A stretch of 64,000 nt of DNA from Agelas oroides (GCA_949130485.1 OX422188.1:1635722-1699721), one strand, 5' to 3'. Counted from the first letter of the stretch, positions 1 through 11,223 are shown. Notes: generated from the letters alone by a model not told the origin. Numbers and translations are program-made.

Positions 1-307
1 TGTTGTGTGTTAAGGTTGAGATTCGCTACATGTTTATTGTCTGCCATTTTTCATGGTTAACAACTTGGATGCAGCTTAGACTATGCCTACACATCTTCTG
101 GGCACATGTTCATGTCAGAATATACTGGAGTATAACTTAGGAAGCTCACTGAGCAAGTGTACATCCGAACTCAAGATATAGAGGATGCGTACTGAGTGAG
201 TAAAACTTTTGGCATACAGATTATCAGCACCATAATTATGTCTTCTCCAGCAATGAATAATAGACACTGCTATACAAAACAGCTTTAACATTGACTAGCC
301 GTGTTTA

Positions 308-822
308 TTAACTCTTTAACAACCGTAGGCTATTTACTGGAAGTATTTATTAGGCTATGGATACCTTCCATGGTCCGTATTTTCACTTCTGCTTGGAGCT
401 AGCACTGGAAACTTGACTCAAAGCTTTATTGACACATTCTCTGTAGGTTCGTGACCTTGGACACACCCACTCATTAGCGAGCGTTCAATAGTCAGGGCCC
501 TCCAACCAGAGAACGCTCCTCCGGACTAAAAGCTGCCTAAAATGCCAGAAATGGAGTCCCTACAAGGTGAAAGGAGCGTTTTCTACACCCGTTTGTGCAA
601 GAAAGCAGACAAATGGCCCACCCGGCATTGACCAAGGCTTTTCTACAGGCAGCTGCAACCGCCGCCATGCACTGTCAGCCAGAGCGGTGCACCTACCCAC
701 CTCCCCCTGTCCCACCCTTTCTGCTAGCGCAGAGCCTATCTTCAAAACGGATTGCGCCAACTGATAACATGCGGCCAAAATCTGACGACGCCATATGGCG
801 TCATTGGTTGGTAATGGGTTAA
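308..822. mobile_element. TTAA-flanked MITE, piggyBac-like, copy 1
   Basis: The element is bounded by TTAA at 308-311 and 819-822 and has no coding capacity. Its interior matches 24988-25489 in inverted orientation, and parts of 28230-28385 and 63875-64000. The paralogous position in copy B (about 29685) lacks it, giving an empty site. TTAA target duplication plus ends starting near CCC/CTC is typical of piggyBac-derived non-autonomous elements; the assignment is inferred from that. Confidence 0.75.
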
Positions 823-1466
823 CTAGCCTTGTACCTCAGCAATTCTCACACCAGTGTGTTACTAGTACTGCAAGTGATCAGCACTGAGGGTCTGAGTATG
901 AGGTTAAGTGTTAAAGTAGTGCAAAGCGTGTACTTCTCTGAAGATCCGTAGTTAGCAAACAGCCGTCTGGCTATTTCATTATTTGCCACTTCAACATAGT
1001 AACAGGTAGGTACATATACCACAAGAAGTTGTAATGCATACTACCTTGTACTAGTACAATAGATTCAGTTTCACATTCAATATCAAATGTGGTTGCATAT
1101 AACAGGCAATTCGTTTGTAATATAAACTTCCTTGTATGAGTACTAGTAACAAGGGCAAATTGCGTGGGAGACTCACTGCTTAGTAGCCTTGGGACTTTTA
1201 GCATACAATAATCAACACTTGTTCTCATAGACTCAGGTGGTTACCGACCATAAATCCCAACTAACATCACATAAGGATACACCCCCGGTTGATGAAATAG
1301 GTGGTTGCTTATCCTGGAACAGAATTTTTGCCATCTACACCATAGCACAGATGTTAGAATGCAAAGTACAAAGGTATCCTGTAACTTGGAGACACTGATG
1401 GTTTGGGCATGTGGTTAGAAGTTAAGAGTTAACAATGGTAGCACTAAGAGGGTTAATTAAAGGATG

Positions 1467-1493
1467 GTAGCACACACGCGCACACACACACAC

Positions 1494-1591
<98 letters not shown>

Positions 1592-1672
1592 CACACACAC
1601 ACATACACACACACACACAACACACACATACACAACACACACACACACATACATACACAACACACACATACC
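1467..1672. repeat. (CA)n microsatellite
   Basis: An almost pure CA dinucleotide tract of about 200 bases with a few interruptions. Long ORFs in it on both strands are only CV/HT dipeptide reading of the repeat. The paralogous tract in copy B is at 30418-30668. Confidence 0.97.
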
Positions 1673-2298
1673 GTAATGCTATAATGTTTTGCGTAAACTT
1701 TACTTTTGCGAATTTTGCGAGTGCTGATGGCATCGCAAAGAAAAGATCGCACTAATCAAATTTGTGGGGGTGGCTCTTGGTAGGTGTGGTTAACGGACAC
1801 GTTGACCCGACGTCGAACCAATGAATGTTAGCTGGCTGTTCCAGGAGAAGCAGCGGTAATGGATGTTTCCGGCCTTGTGTAGTATAACAACAGTGAAGGT
1901 GGCAGAATAAGTTCCATTGTTCTTCAGAAACTATTTTTTTCAAGATGAGTACCGGTATTCGCCAGTATTTCAGTCCGACTATGTGACTTCCCAGCCACAA
2001 GGACACTGGGATTGGAGCAGCTGCAACTCGCGAAGCAAAGGGAGGCGTGAAGCGTGTGTTGGAGAAGCAAGCCAGCCAACAGAGCGCTAAGAAGCGGAAA
2101 CAATATACCAACTTCTCTGACACCGACAGAGCTGAGATCGGCCGATACACATTCATGACTATTATTGCTACTACGCACGTGCTTGTACAAATTGAGGGAG
2201 GGGCTAAGATAGGTACCGCTCATTCGCAAAGATAAGATCGCAAATTACTTAAATTAGCCTAAAAATGGCAAAATCGCAAGCATAATAGCATTACGGTA
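1669..2298. mobile_element. MITE with TACCGTAATGCTAT terminal repeats
   Basis: The inverted termini read TACCGTAATGCTAT at 1669 and the same sequence reversed at 2285-2298, about 630 bp apart. Subterminal regions are rich in TTTGCGA-type motifs on both sides. The element sits directly at the end of the CA microsatellite and is absent from copy B. No transposase is encoded. Confidence 0.7.
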
Positions 2299-2305
2299 CA
2301 CATGC

Positions 2306-2341
2306 AGTCACCCCCCCCCCCCCACACACACACACACACAG
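2306..2341. repeat. Poly-C plus CA tract
   Basis: A run of about 16 C residues followed by CA dinucleotides, just outside the 1669-2298 MITE. It may be a fragment of the CA tract split by that insertion. Confidence 0.85.
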
Positions 2342-2426
2342 TCTCCCTAATGGGATACGCCCCCCAGACCAATTAAGGCTAGGACCCCTGTGTGCTACTT
2401 CAGGGAGCTCTGCAACTAGTGCTTGA

Positions 2427-3012
2427 CTAGTCTCGTGCCCAGACTATTTTTCACACGCGGAGGGGAAAAATAGTCTGGTCAACTGCCTATTCAATTTTTG
2501 TTCCAAGCGCCACGATGGTGGCGCTCCAATCAGATTGCTTCATGCGAATGACGTCACGTACTGCAACAAATGGCGAGCAAAGAAGGCTAGGCAGTTGAAG
2601 CGCTATGCAGGCGACCAAGTCAGGTAGAACCAGAGAACGACAAGCGAAGGAATTCCAGGACTTCTGTGAACGGGCGGTGTGTGTTTCTGAGCTTGAAAAC
2701 TGTCAGTGTGAAGTTTCTGAGCTTCAAATGTCGATAAGATTGTCTCGGGGCTTTCTGAGGTTGACAGAGGCTTCATGTCAGCTTGTGAATCTTCGTTTCT
2801 TGGCGTACGGAAGCTCCGAGAAGGATGATTCCTGCAACAAGCCGTCTCTTTAGAGCTCTTTCGTAGTTTCATGCTTTGTGTGACGTCACATAATACATTT
2901 TTAAAGATGTTGCGTCACCAATTTTTAAACCGCACGGAACAAAAATTGCATAGGCAGTTGACCAGACTATTTTTCCCCTCTGCGTGCGAAAAATAGTCTG
3001 GGCACGAGACTA
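2427..3012. mobile_element. Long-TIR MITE with 8-bp target duplication
   Basis: The inverted repeats are about 85 bp long. The left end starts CTAGTCTCGTGCCCAGAC and the right end is its near-perfect reverse. The flanks GTGCTTGA at 2419-2426 and 3013-3020 form an 8-bp target duplication, as made by hAT-type transposases. An 82-codon ORF at 2605-2853 (plus strand) lies inside but resembles nothing I recognise and is probably incidental. The element is absent from copy B. Confidence 0.8.
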
Positions 3013-3064
3013 GTGCTTGACAAACTTCTGAAGCCAGGCCAAGCACTCACAGGAGTGCTGACTA

Positions 3065-3096
3065 TGCACACACACACACACACGATGACACACAGA

Positions 3097-3135
<39 letters not shown>

Positions 3136-3136
3136 C
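3065..3136. repeat. (CA)n microsatellite
   Basis: CA dinucleotide tract with a few interruptions. It continues the tract that the two MITEs to its left appear to have split. Confidence 0.9.
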
Positions 3137-3205
3137 ACTCACATACACACAAACAGTACACACATAACTAGATTATAATACTTGCACAGATGACAGCTTA
3201 CTTAC

Positions 3206-3264
3206 CAGAGTAGCATAGGATTCGTAGTGCTGGTGTTCACAAACACGGACACCACGGATATATA
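3206..3264 (-). other. Candidate small exon, conserved in both segmental copies
   Basis: On the minus strand an AG acceptor and a strong CTCTG|GTAAGTAAG donor bracket 59 nt that are open in one frame. The paralogous stretch at 30720-30769 has the same splice signals and is 9 nt shorter, a difference that keeps frame. The short peptide contains VCEHQH and resembles nothing I know. It could be a terminal exon of gene 2 duplicated with the segment, or a chance match. Confidence 0.3.
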
Positions 3265-4254
3265 CTACGCACGTCACTGGACCGGACGGATGTTGTAGCG
3301 ACCAGTTGATGAACTTGTTGTCACTGGCAAGATTATGCAGTGATTACCGTAAGCTCATGCTCCGGCCCCTCAGTTGAGCAACCCCCGCCCTCTTTACCTT
3401 ACAAGTTACATGGGTAATTTTCACTCGCGGGGTGTGCTTTGTTATTCATCGAGTGCTTTTTGTAGTAAAACGTGTAGAACGGAATCTTCAGCGGTGGCCA
3501 CCGTCCATGAGCTTCGATGCCCCGCCCCTAGGATCAGTATCAACACAGGCGCCACTGATTTTCCGTAATACATGACCAGCGAAGCTGCTGTTCTTCCGGA
3601 AAGTCGTGATTATCGACACATCCTTCATCGCGCGAAGAAACGGTGGTCGTATGCTCGAGACTCGAGTAAACGCCTCTCCCCATCCCCCCTCTGTTATTAA
3701 ATGTGCAAAGAGGGGGGCGCGAGCTTAACTGTTGTAGGCGCTACTGCATGCTATAGCATGGGCCTTTTCCGAGTCTCCTTGTCAGCACTACAGTAGCGAG
3801 ACCTGTGTATAGTTCTGTGCTGAATTGGATTGTGACAGAGGAGATGGTTGAGCAGCTGGCCAAAAACATCAATACAGCCGCAGTTTTCCTAGAGATGGAG
3901 TCTGGAAGGTCCAGATTGATGGTAGAAAGTTAGGCTCCCCTAAGAGGACAACTTGACGTCTGATGGTGTGTGACTGTTGTAGGTGCTGCCGCTATGAGGT
4001 CAATGGCTGATGATGGTGCAGTGGTTCATTGTCTGGTCAAGGAATACAAATTCTGAACAATTGACCTCTGTTATTCCACATTATGTTTTTGCAATACTAT
4101 CAGGTCTGTCTGAACACCCAAATTGATACTGATAACCTTGAATTGTCCTTGGAGATGCATAATATCAACACTTTATGTAGCTAGTTACTAATTAATTTTC
4201 ATCCCAATCGAGTAGCTAAAGCCTATAAATGCAGCTCAAGCGTAGAGAATTCAC

Positions 4255-4369
4255 TGTATCTGAAATGGAACCTCCAGAGAGATTTACCTCCTACAGTCAT
4301 CACTGTTGGGTGTGATCCACAGCACATATTTGCCAACAGCAAGCTGAGTGAGCTCAAAGGGAGACAAAC
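4255..4369 (-). pseudogene. Decayed copy of gene 2 module exon
   Basis: This is the copy A counterpart of the exon at 35693-35807, with the same length (115 nt) and the same acceptor and donor positions. It encodes most of the same module (SPFELT, VGKYVLW, SDDC). A TAA at 4284-4286 replaces the AAA lysine codon of the other copy, so it cannot be translated through. It appears to be a duplicated fragment of the integrin-like gene cut off from its parent. Confidence 0.7.
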
Positions 4370-4399
4370 CTATACTACAGATATTATAATAAATCAAGT

Positions 4400-5079
4400 C
4401 ACATACATTATGCTGTCCCCATAATGCTAATCGTAAGATAATTACCATAAAATTTCTAATATAGGCGCCCCTCAAAAATAATTCCAGTGCTGGAGGGCAC
4501 TTCTTATTAGTAGCTGTCAAGCACTAACTGTGCATCGCAATAGCAGTATAGTATGTGTGTGACGAAAGAATTACGTAGTGCTCATGATCAACATTCTCAT
4601 AATAATTTTATCTGCATAACTGTAGTTTATTCAAATCTTGTATCTATTTCTTCCAGCATAAAATAACACTGCACAGCTGTAGTAAATTGGTACTAAATAC
4701 GATTGCAACTTTGCCAGTACAAGGACAACTAATGCTTTACAGAGGGTGCTTAAATACAATGGTGGAAGGATGACATAACAGTGAGCCAGCATTACAGAAG
4801 GACAAGGCATGAATGAAAAAAGCAATATAAAAAGTGATATAAGCAAGGACATGACCATGCAGATACAGGATGAGGGTGATAAATACAGAGGTGACAGCTA
4901 AAACATGCTATACAAGTAAATGGTGATTCAAAACAGAGAGTAGTCTAAAGTCTACAGCTGGTACACAGATTAAGTAATAAAATTAATGTAATCACAAGAA
5001 CTAGACAACATCCATGATCTAGCTAATGAGCTAACTTAAAATTACTACAACAGCTATTGAGATAAAACTCAATTGTCAA
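4400..5079. other. Intergenic, 3' flank of gene 1
   Basis: AT-rich sequence between the end of copy A and the gene 1 stop codon. I see no gene. On the minus strand an AATAAA hexamer lies near 4627-4632, about 450 bases downstream of the stop, and could serve as a polyadenylation signal; this is weak. Confidence 0.4.
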
Positions 5080-5357
5080 CTACTGTGATGGGTGCTCTTT
5101 AGCAATCATTGTGGCTACGTCAATTCTACCCACTGATGATGAGTTTAGCGCAGAAGCTAATTCCCGCCAACTGGGCTGTAAACTGTTTTGTAACCATGTC
5201 ATCACCATCTCTGTCTGACACCTGAGCGCATCTCTTGGGAAGTTAGACTCAATTTCCTTCAGTGTGCCATAAGACAATCCAAGTGCCAAACCAAGGTTGA
5301 ACCATTTTGCTGTTAGGGTGGAAATGCTGTTCAAAATAGTCATCAGGGAACGTTCCC
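5080..5357 (-). CDS. Gene 1 exon 12: C-terminal Death domain
   Basis: This exon encodes about 92 residues ending in a TAG stop at 5080-5082. The pattern matches Death domains: a first helix around LMTILNSIS, then KWFNLGLALGL, LKEIESNFP, CQTEMVMTWLQ, WRELASALNS and a final IAKEH helix. Death domains recruit adaptor proteins by homotypic contacts. Acceptor CTCCAG precedes GGGAACG, and the exon enters in phase 1, matching the donor of the 57-nt exon at 5662-5718. In the full model it follows ZU5 and UPA, the order seen in PIDD1 and UNC5. It lies downstream of the in-frame TAG at 10390, so it is made only if that stop is absent or bypassed, or if the ZU5/UPA part is a separate gene. Confidence 0.85.
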
Positions 5358-5661
5358 CTGGAGGGTTGGAGACAATAGGGATCATAAGCACGACAGGGAT
5401 CATGTAGCACATCATTATATAGCTAAGAAGTACATCTTGTACAATTCATGTACAATCTTAGTGAGTTACTTGAATTTGAACTTCTGTCCTTTAGCAACTA
5501 CATCAATAATTTTGTATTCTGTGAGTGAGAAGGTTTAGGCTTTACAATTAGACTGATAAATAATCACTGTTTTAGCTGTCAAAAGATGCTTTCTTTCATT
5601 GGCGTCTAGTCCTTTTTTAACAATAAATTTTATTTTGTGTACATTATTAAGTGTTACTTGC

Positions 5662-5718
5662 CTAATGGGGCATCATCCACATTCTCATACTGGAAATTCT
5701 GTGGCTGGTCCAATTCAC
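5662..5718 (-). CDS. Gene 1 exon 11: linker
   Basis: A 57-nt exon (phase 1 in, phase 1 out) encoding an acidic linker that contains QNFQYENVDD. Its acceptor is CTCCCAG. Its donor reads AG|GCAAGT, the consensus of the rarer GC-AG intron class. It joins the UPA exon at 9805 and the Death exon at 5357 without frame change. Confidence 0.65.
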   Translation of the reverse strand: MNWTSHRISSMRMWMMPH

Positions 5719-5896
5719 CTGGGAGGAGAACAGCATAGTAAGGACTTTGAAAGTGATATGCAGATTTCATAGCGAACTTTTGGATGCCACATCAAGCCAC
5801 ACATGCATGCAGCCACAGCCTCATTATACTGTAATACAGTTTTACTATTTACAGGGCTTCAATACATAGGCAACTAGAGGTTCCCAGTAAAGCGCT

Positions 5897-6338
5897 TACC
5901 ATATATCCTCTAATAAAAGCCTCCTTCGAATAAACGCCAGTCTTGTTAATACATGTACGCTGGTACGCTAAGCTCTGGAGCAAATAAACGCCTGGTCTCA
6001 AATAGACGCCACGTACCAGCTTGGGGTGTGGTCGGCTAACGTTTACGAATACGAAGTGCATGTAAGGGGCGTGGCCAATCGTACTCATGCAGTTGTGTGC
6101 TCATTCTGGCGCAGAAGTAGTCGTTTTTCGAGGTTTCTAAGCTATAGAGATGGCTCAAGAGTTGGAAGAAGCTGCTAGTAGTGAGTTTAGTTAGGCATTT
6201 TCTGGAAATTCTGGCTGTCAGTATGGACAGATGTTTTATAAATACTGGTCCGTTTAAACACCGGTCTCGTTTTGACGCCAGGTCTCCAAGGTCTGGGAAG
6301 GAAATAAAGCCCGGGCTTATATTCGAGGATATACGGTA
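5897..6338. mobile_element. MITE with TACCATATATCCTC ends
   Basis: The left end TACCATATATCCTC is mirrored at the right by GAGGATATACGGTA (reverse TACCGTATATCCTC), with further subterminal similarity (AATA-AAGCC). No coding capacity. It lies in the large intron between gene 1 exons 10 and 11. Related ends occur at 35972 and 57949. Confidence 0.65.
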
Positions 6339-7310
6339 GTTTGTGTGCATTCTTCTTGATACTGCACCTCAAGAAGAATGTAATAGTTACATATACATTT
6401 GACCAGTTTCCCTCCCGGTCTTGTACCCAGATGATGATTTAGTATGGGGAGTATGAATCTCCCCCAAAAAAGAAATTGTTGAACCACTGTAGCTACTTTC
6501 ATGTACAGATGTGCTATGATAAAAGATGCACATTGTGATTGTCATATGTACGAGTTGTGAAGTCATCTAAATTCTTGGTTTGAGTGATTTTTGTTGAGTA
6601 ACTGAATGACAGTTTGACAAAAGTAACTGCTTAACCTTGCTCTGTGCATGCATATGTGAGGTAATTACAGAGCCAACAAGAGGTGCTTAGCAAAGCACTT
6701 ACCCTGTGTGTGTCTATGCAACAATTGATTTAGTGTTGAATTCTATCGGTAGTATTAGAAATTGTAGATGTACAGTAATATGCAGTCCACATTCACATAG
6801 AGTGTCTTTAGTCAAGCAGATCAAAAAAAAAAAAAATCCGGAATCATTCTGGTCAGTTCATCATACCTGAAGTGGGTGGGGGTAAACATCAAGACACCAG
6901 TGAGCCACCAACTCTCTCCCCAACCACACCTTGACGTGTCATCTACAATACAGTCTTGTACTGTATGTTGCTAGGTTTTCTCTTTTGCTTCCGACGAGAC
7001 ATCCTGGCAATGGCTGCCGGTCCAGGGCTTCCATTTGTTTTCCAAATGCACTGCATGGCATATGGCTACATGTACTAAGTCTTCTCCTTGCCTTCTCTCT
7101 AGTCTTCTCTCCCAAAAGCTCGACTCAGCCTATGCCAACTCACACTATTTAATGATTGACCTTTGACCTATGGGCAGAGTTGTGAGAGTGCACAACAAGG
7201 CCCATGTAGTTAATCATGTCTCTGGCTATGGTGTTGAAGTTGAACAAAAATGCAGCCAAATTGAATAATGGAGCCAATTTTGCCTCTATAGATGCTACTA
7301 AAATTTGAAG

Positions 7311-7541
7311 TTATGGTAGGACAATCTTGAATCGCGAATCGGCTGATTCCACTCATGAATAATTAATCAGTCGGGTGACCATAATGGCGCCATTGAAATT
7401 CATTGGCTTGTTTATACTTTCCCATGGTGGCAACCGGAATCAAAAAGGGGGGCGTGTCCCTTTGATGTGGCCTGCGGCCCTTTGTAGTGGTCTGGCGGCA
7501 CTTTCATGTGGCTGGGCGGAGCTTTAAAAAATCCTCCAACA

Positions 7542-7580
<39 letters not shown>

Positions 7581-8283
7581 AAAATTTTCTAGCTCGTTGA
7601 ATGTGACGGTTGGCTAGTTGTGTGGGCAAAGCTTGCCTGAGTGGGCTTGAATGTTTGTGAGTGTACTGGAAAGGCAGAGACCCATCCTGGAAGACGGGTA
7701 TCATCACACAGTTGTCTGGCAAAGGTACTGTAGAAAGCTGACTTTTCGGGGTTGTAGGCCCCGCCCGATTTTATGCTAGCGGGAATGTGTGTAACTTGGC
7801 TCCATTCTAGGGGCAATGACAGGGAGTAGGTTTGTGGGCATAACTCCCTGGCCTGAAGGTGAGCGGGAAAAAGCATACATAGTTTTGTAGGGGGTGAGTT
7901 GAGTTTTCTCAAACTGGGCTAAGTTTTGGTTAGTTTGAGTGGAGGTGTGTTGAATTTTTCTTGAAAGCCAGCACAGCCAAAATGACTGTTTTTGAGGTCA
8001 AATGTGTGTTTTGGCCTGTAGACTGGTCCCAGGACAAATCCATATGTAAAGTTTTTACTTGTTTTGTCTGTGTGTTGATGATGTGGTCAGACTGGGGGTG
8101 GAGCCTTGGAGAGGGTGCAAATTTTTATTTTAGCTGAGGGACTAAAAATTGAGTTTTTTGGCATTATCAGGCAGAGAAAGCAGTTTGGTACAAACTTTTT
8201 GTGAATCTTGTGCACACTTTGACATTACCCATCCTCCGTCCACATTACTCGGAGATCTGTGATTCAAGGTTGTCCTACCTTAA
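7311..8283. mobile_element. Non-autonomous element, 3-bp TTA duplication
   Basis: The terminal inverted repeats read (A/T)GGTAGGACAA(T/C)CTTGAATC and are flanked by TTA on both sides, which suggests a PIF/Harbinger-type transposase. The interior contains a poly-A tract (7544-7575) and an ORF-like stretch on the minus strand (7589-7912) that I do not recognise. It lies in the same gene 1 intron. Confidence 0.65.
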
Positions 8284-9804
8284 ATCATGTACTATTATAA
8301 TAAACTGGCCAAATAGAAAAATGCAACTGACACACACACACTAACAGACTGATTGCTTAAATAACCCCATTTGCGCATGCATGCACAGAGTAACTACCTG
8401 TATAGTTACTTTGTATAGCACCACTCAGTGTAGTTAAGGACTGGGTCCAGTAAATTTTCAGTCCACAGATCAGTGATTTTCTATGCAGATTTCTTGGACA
8501 GTAATGTATTTATGCCAGTCACTGGTGCATGGAATGAAATAATCACTCATCACCTTCAATTTAATGTTGTTAATTTAATTAGCACACGTCACATGATGGA
8601 CCAAGGGCCACCCAATACCACGCCCTCCAAGATATATTTTTCAAATTCCAACATTTTTCCCAATGGCTAAAGGAGTTCATTGTATGTTAGAAATAATTTA
8701 GTCGATACCATCTAACTTTTCACTGAGGTGCTTCTCGAAAGCTCATTCCTATCTACTTTTAGCCGCAATTCTTTGATTTTTGGCCTCTGACAACACTCAC
8801 ATTTTTTGCCGTTTCTCAAAAACAAATGGGAGTATCAAAAAGCACCTCGGTAGATTCTAATGATTTATGAAGACACTGCGAAAAGTTGAACTTGATGGTA
8901 GACACGGCCCTGGGAAGACTGTTGGACAGTCACATCATGACGAGCGAGCTAAGTTGTGCGGCCATTACTGCCGTAAGTGTCGAAGTCACGTGGAAATCAT
9001 GCACTCCGATGTGGCGCTGAGTTCCCGGTAAACTTTAGAGCAACTGTTCTAAGTGTTATCTAGTGTTTGTTGGTGATGAAAAACCATTTCTTGGATGCAA
9101 GATCGGCATATGAACTATTCTAGATTAATGCAAGTGCATTGAGACGTTCTGAGTCTGACTTACTGTCCATATCAAGGGATCCGAGGTTCCAGACTCTAAA
9201 ATTGTCCACCTTTATGACGTGTCTTGCCAGTTCACGCCATCGCAATCGTATATACGAAGGTGTCTAGTCCTAATCGCAGATATAAACTAGCATCACGGTG
9301 CTTTTCAGAACGGTAGAATCTCGAAACTGCTAGGCCAATAATAACGAAGCCACAAAGTGTAACCACAAATTGGAAACCTATCACATGACAGCATAGTGCT
9401 AAATTTAATATTCTATCTGCACTTCTATGGTGCGACTACAGCGCTCATAAACAAAAAGGAACCAGTCCTAGAACAAGTGTAATTAAATTGTATACAGTAA
9501 AGTGGAAAATGACGAAATTTTTATGTGAAACATCAAAACTCAATCAGCAAGAGCTATTGTGTGCATGTGAGAGACTCAGTTATGGTTGAGCTACCAATGA
9601 CCGAAACTTTTCTGCATTTCAGGCTACCTTTATGTACCTTGTTTTTCCTAGCTTGTTAGGACAGATGAGTAGTGAATGTGTATACTCAACATCAACTCTT
9701 TCAGTGCATTCCTAACTCATAAGTGCTTGTCATGCATCAATAGCATGAAGGGATGATGGAAGGGTGAAGAGCAATCATCAACAGAGATAGCTTTTGCAAC
9801 TCAC
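8284..9804. other. Intronic stretch of gene 1, no feature seen
   Basis: Part of the roughly 4-kb intron between exons 10 and 11. I found no convincing exon, transposon ends or RNA gene here. Small linker exons could be missed. Confidence 0.4.
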
Positions 9805-10000
9805 CTCTAACACCCCTTATAGCATCTGGTGGGGTAGAGTCAAGTACAATGTAGAAGTAGTTGTTAGGTTCCTTGGCACCCTCAAGTGTCACTGGATAGG
9901 TAAGTCGTGATGGTTTGCCCTGTCTAGTCCACTGTGCTGTTAGCTGGCAAGATGGAATTTCTTGTCCTTTCTCAAATCTGTCCACATACTCCTTAGTAAT
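9805..10000 (-). CDS. Gene 1 exon 10: UPA domain, second part
   Basis: A 196-nt exon entering in phase 0 after acceptor CTATACAG and leaving in phase 1 at a consensus AG|GTGAGT donor. It encodes the region from ITKEYVDRF through NNYFYIVLDS, the C-terminal half of a UPA-like beta domain. UPA was named for UNC5, PIDD and ankyrins, where it follows ZU5 and packs against it. The assignment rests on position after ZU5 and the general beta-rich pattern. Confidence 0.65.
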
Positions 10001-10057
10001 CTGTATAGAGCAAGCATCATTAGTCAAAAGTTTTGACCAACAATGTAACTTTCTCAC

Positions 10058-10207
10058 CCTTGGGTTGAACAATGGATAAAGCTTCCATCCATCTTCAAAA
10101 GTCAGTCCCTCAAAGGGTAGCTGCAACGTAATGCTATTCAATTTAAACTCAACCGGCTGGTGTGGTCCAATTGTGGCACCTCTGTTATTATACTCCTGTT
10201 TGACTAC
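10058..10207 (-). CDS. Gene 1 exon 9: UPA domain, first part
   Basis: A 150-nt exon, phase 0 to 0, between a CTACAG acceptor and an AGG|GTGAGA donor. It encodes VVKQEY through TLQLPFEGLTFEDGW. A 57-base intron separates it from exon 10, short but plausible. It continues the beta-strand region that starts at the end of the ZU5 exon. Confidence 0.65.
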
Positions 10208-10278
10208 CTGTAGTTATATACGTAGTAACAGTGCATGATGATGCAACACCATAAAGTGATTAAATAAGTCTAACATAC

Positions 10279-10838
10279 TGTAGCATGTGTTTCTAGGTCC
10301 TTGTTAATCACAAAGTGGATCTCTCTGTGAGTCACCTGTTTCCACAGGTAGTAGAGCCTTGCATGGTATTTTACATCTTCTCCCAGTATCTATGTCAACC
10401 ATGGCAGACTCTTCAACAGTGAGATCAGTGAAAACCTGTGAAGCTGTATGCGCCCATAAGCACTCAGACAGTTAAACTCCCCTCCCTCCAGGATCTCAAA
10501 ATTGCATGGAAGATTTTCAGAGCACCTTGCAAAGCTTAGCCTTGGCGTTTGAGAGGGCATTGCACAGTGCTGGATTTCCACTGTGAGGGGCTGAGAGAAT
10601 TCACACTGAGGCTCAGTGTGGAGCCAATACACTGCACTAACGAGGGAGGTGTTCCGGGGGAGTGTAAACTGGCCAGATATCCCCACCTTGATGATGAGTT
10701 TACACTGTGCCAAGTTAGCTGGTAGGGCCCCCTGGGGAATATTGAGCTTCAGTCCATAGCCTTCCCACTGGAAGGTCTGAGCTTGGCTGGTGATCAGGAC
10801 ACTGATCACTCCAATGACATCTAGCCCTCTCAGGTAGC
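10279..10838 (-). CDS. Gene 1 exon 8: ZU5 domain and start of UPA, with in-frame stop
   Basis: A 560-nt exon in one reading frame (phase 1 in, phase 0 out) with one in-frame TAG at 10390-10392. The first two thirds encode a ZU5 domain: GYGLKLNIPQGAL, a hallmark ZU5 opening, then AVYWLHTEP, FSQPLTVEIQHC and a closing IQLHRFSLIS. After the TAG the frame continues with DVKYHARLYYLW and IHFVINKDLE, the start of UPA. The F-S pair (10429-10434) lies at the ZU5 end, where PIDD1 and NLRP1 undergo autoproteolysis, with a histidine two residues before the F. If the TAG is real, UPA and the last Death domain are lost. No short intron removing it gave an open frame. Confidence 0.8.
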
Positions 10839-11223
10839 CTGTAAAAAAATATTGTAATAAATTATGCAATATAAAGTATAGTACAGAACCTTGGCATAAA
10901 ATTACAATCTCTGTGCTGCATGGCTCCAGTGGTCAGTCACACCTCATAACTAGGCTATACCTGCCCTGTATAACACAGTGGCCATGGTGTAACCTATTGG
11001 AGTGCATGCACATTCTAACTTTCAGTTCAATTTACCTTAACTTTGAGAAGATCTAGAGTACAAATATGTACGTGTACAGACATCCTCATCAATATTTTCT
11101 GGTACATGATGGCTTTCTAGCAAATTCTATAACTGAAAATTATCATCTATATTTATCCAAACAAAGCTCAATGAAATTCAAAATTCAAGGATTACTCATT
11201 AATGATTAAGTTTAGTAGTTCAC

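Larger units (their letters stand above)
1..4380. repeat. Segmental duplication, copy A
   Basis: Long stretches match 29350-35810 (copy B) in the same order and orientation. Matching blocks include the opening 300 bases, the 830-1440 block, the (CA)n tract, the block around 3150-3300, the block around 3480-3640 and the 4065-4400 block. Copy A carries three MITEs that copy B lacks (308-822, 1669-2298, 2427-3012). Copy B carries other insertions. The block includes a decayed copy of a gene 2 exon (4255-4369), so part of gene 2 was probably duplicated here. Similarity was judged by eye and varies between blocks. Confidence 0.75.

Noticed and set aside
1422..1752. Long CV- or HT-repeat ORFs on both strands
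   Set aside because: They are translations of the CA microsatellite in every frame. The same applies to 30182-30824.
2605..2853. 82-codon ORF as a host gene
   Set aside because: It lies wholly inside a MITE that is missing from the paralogous segment. No domain was recognised.
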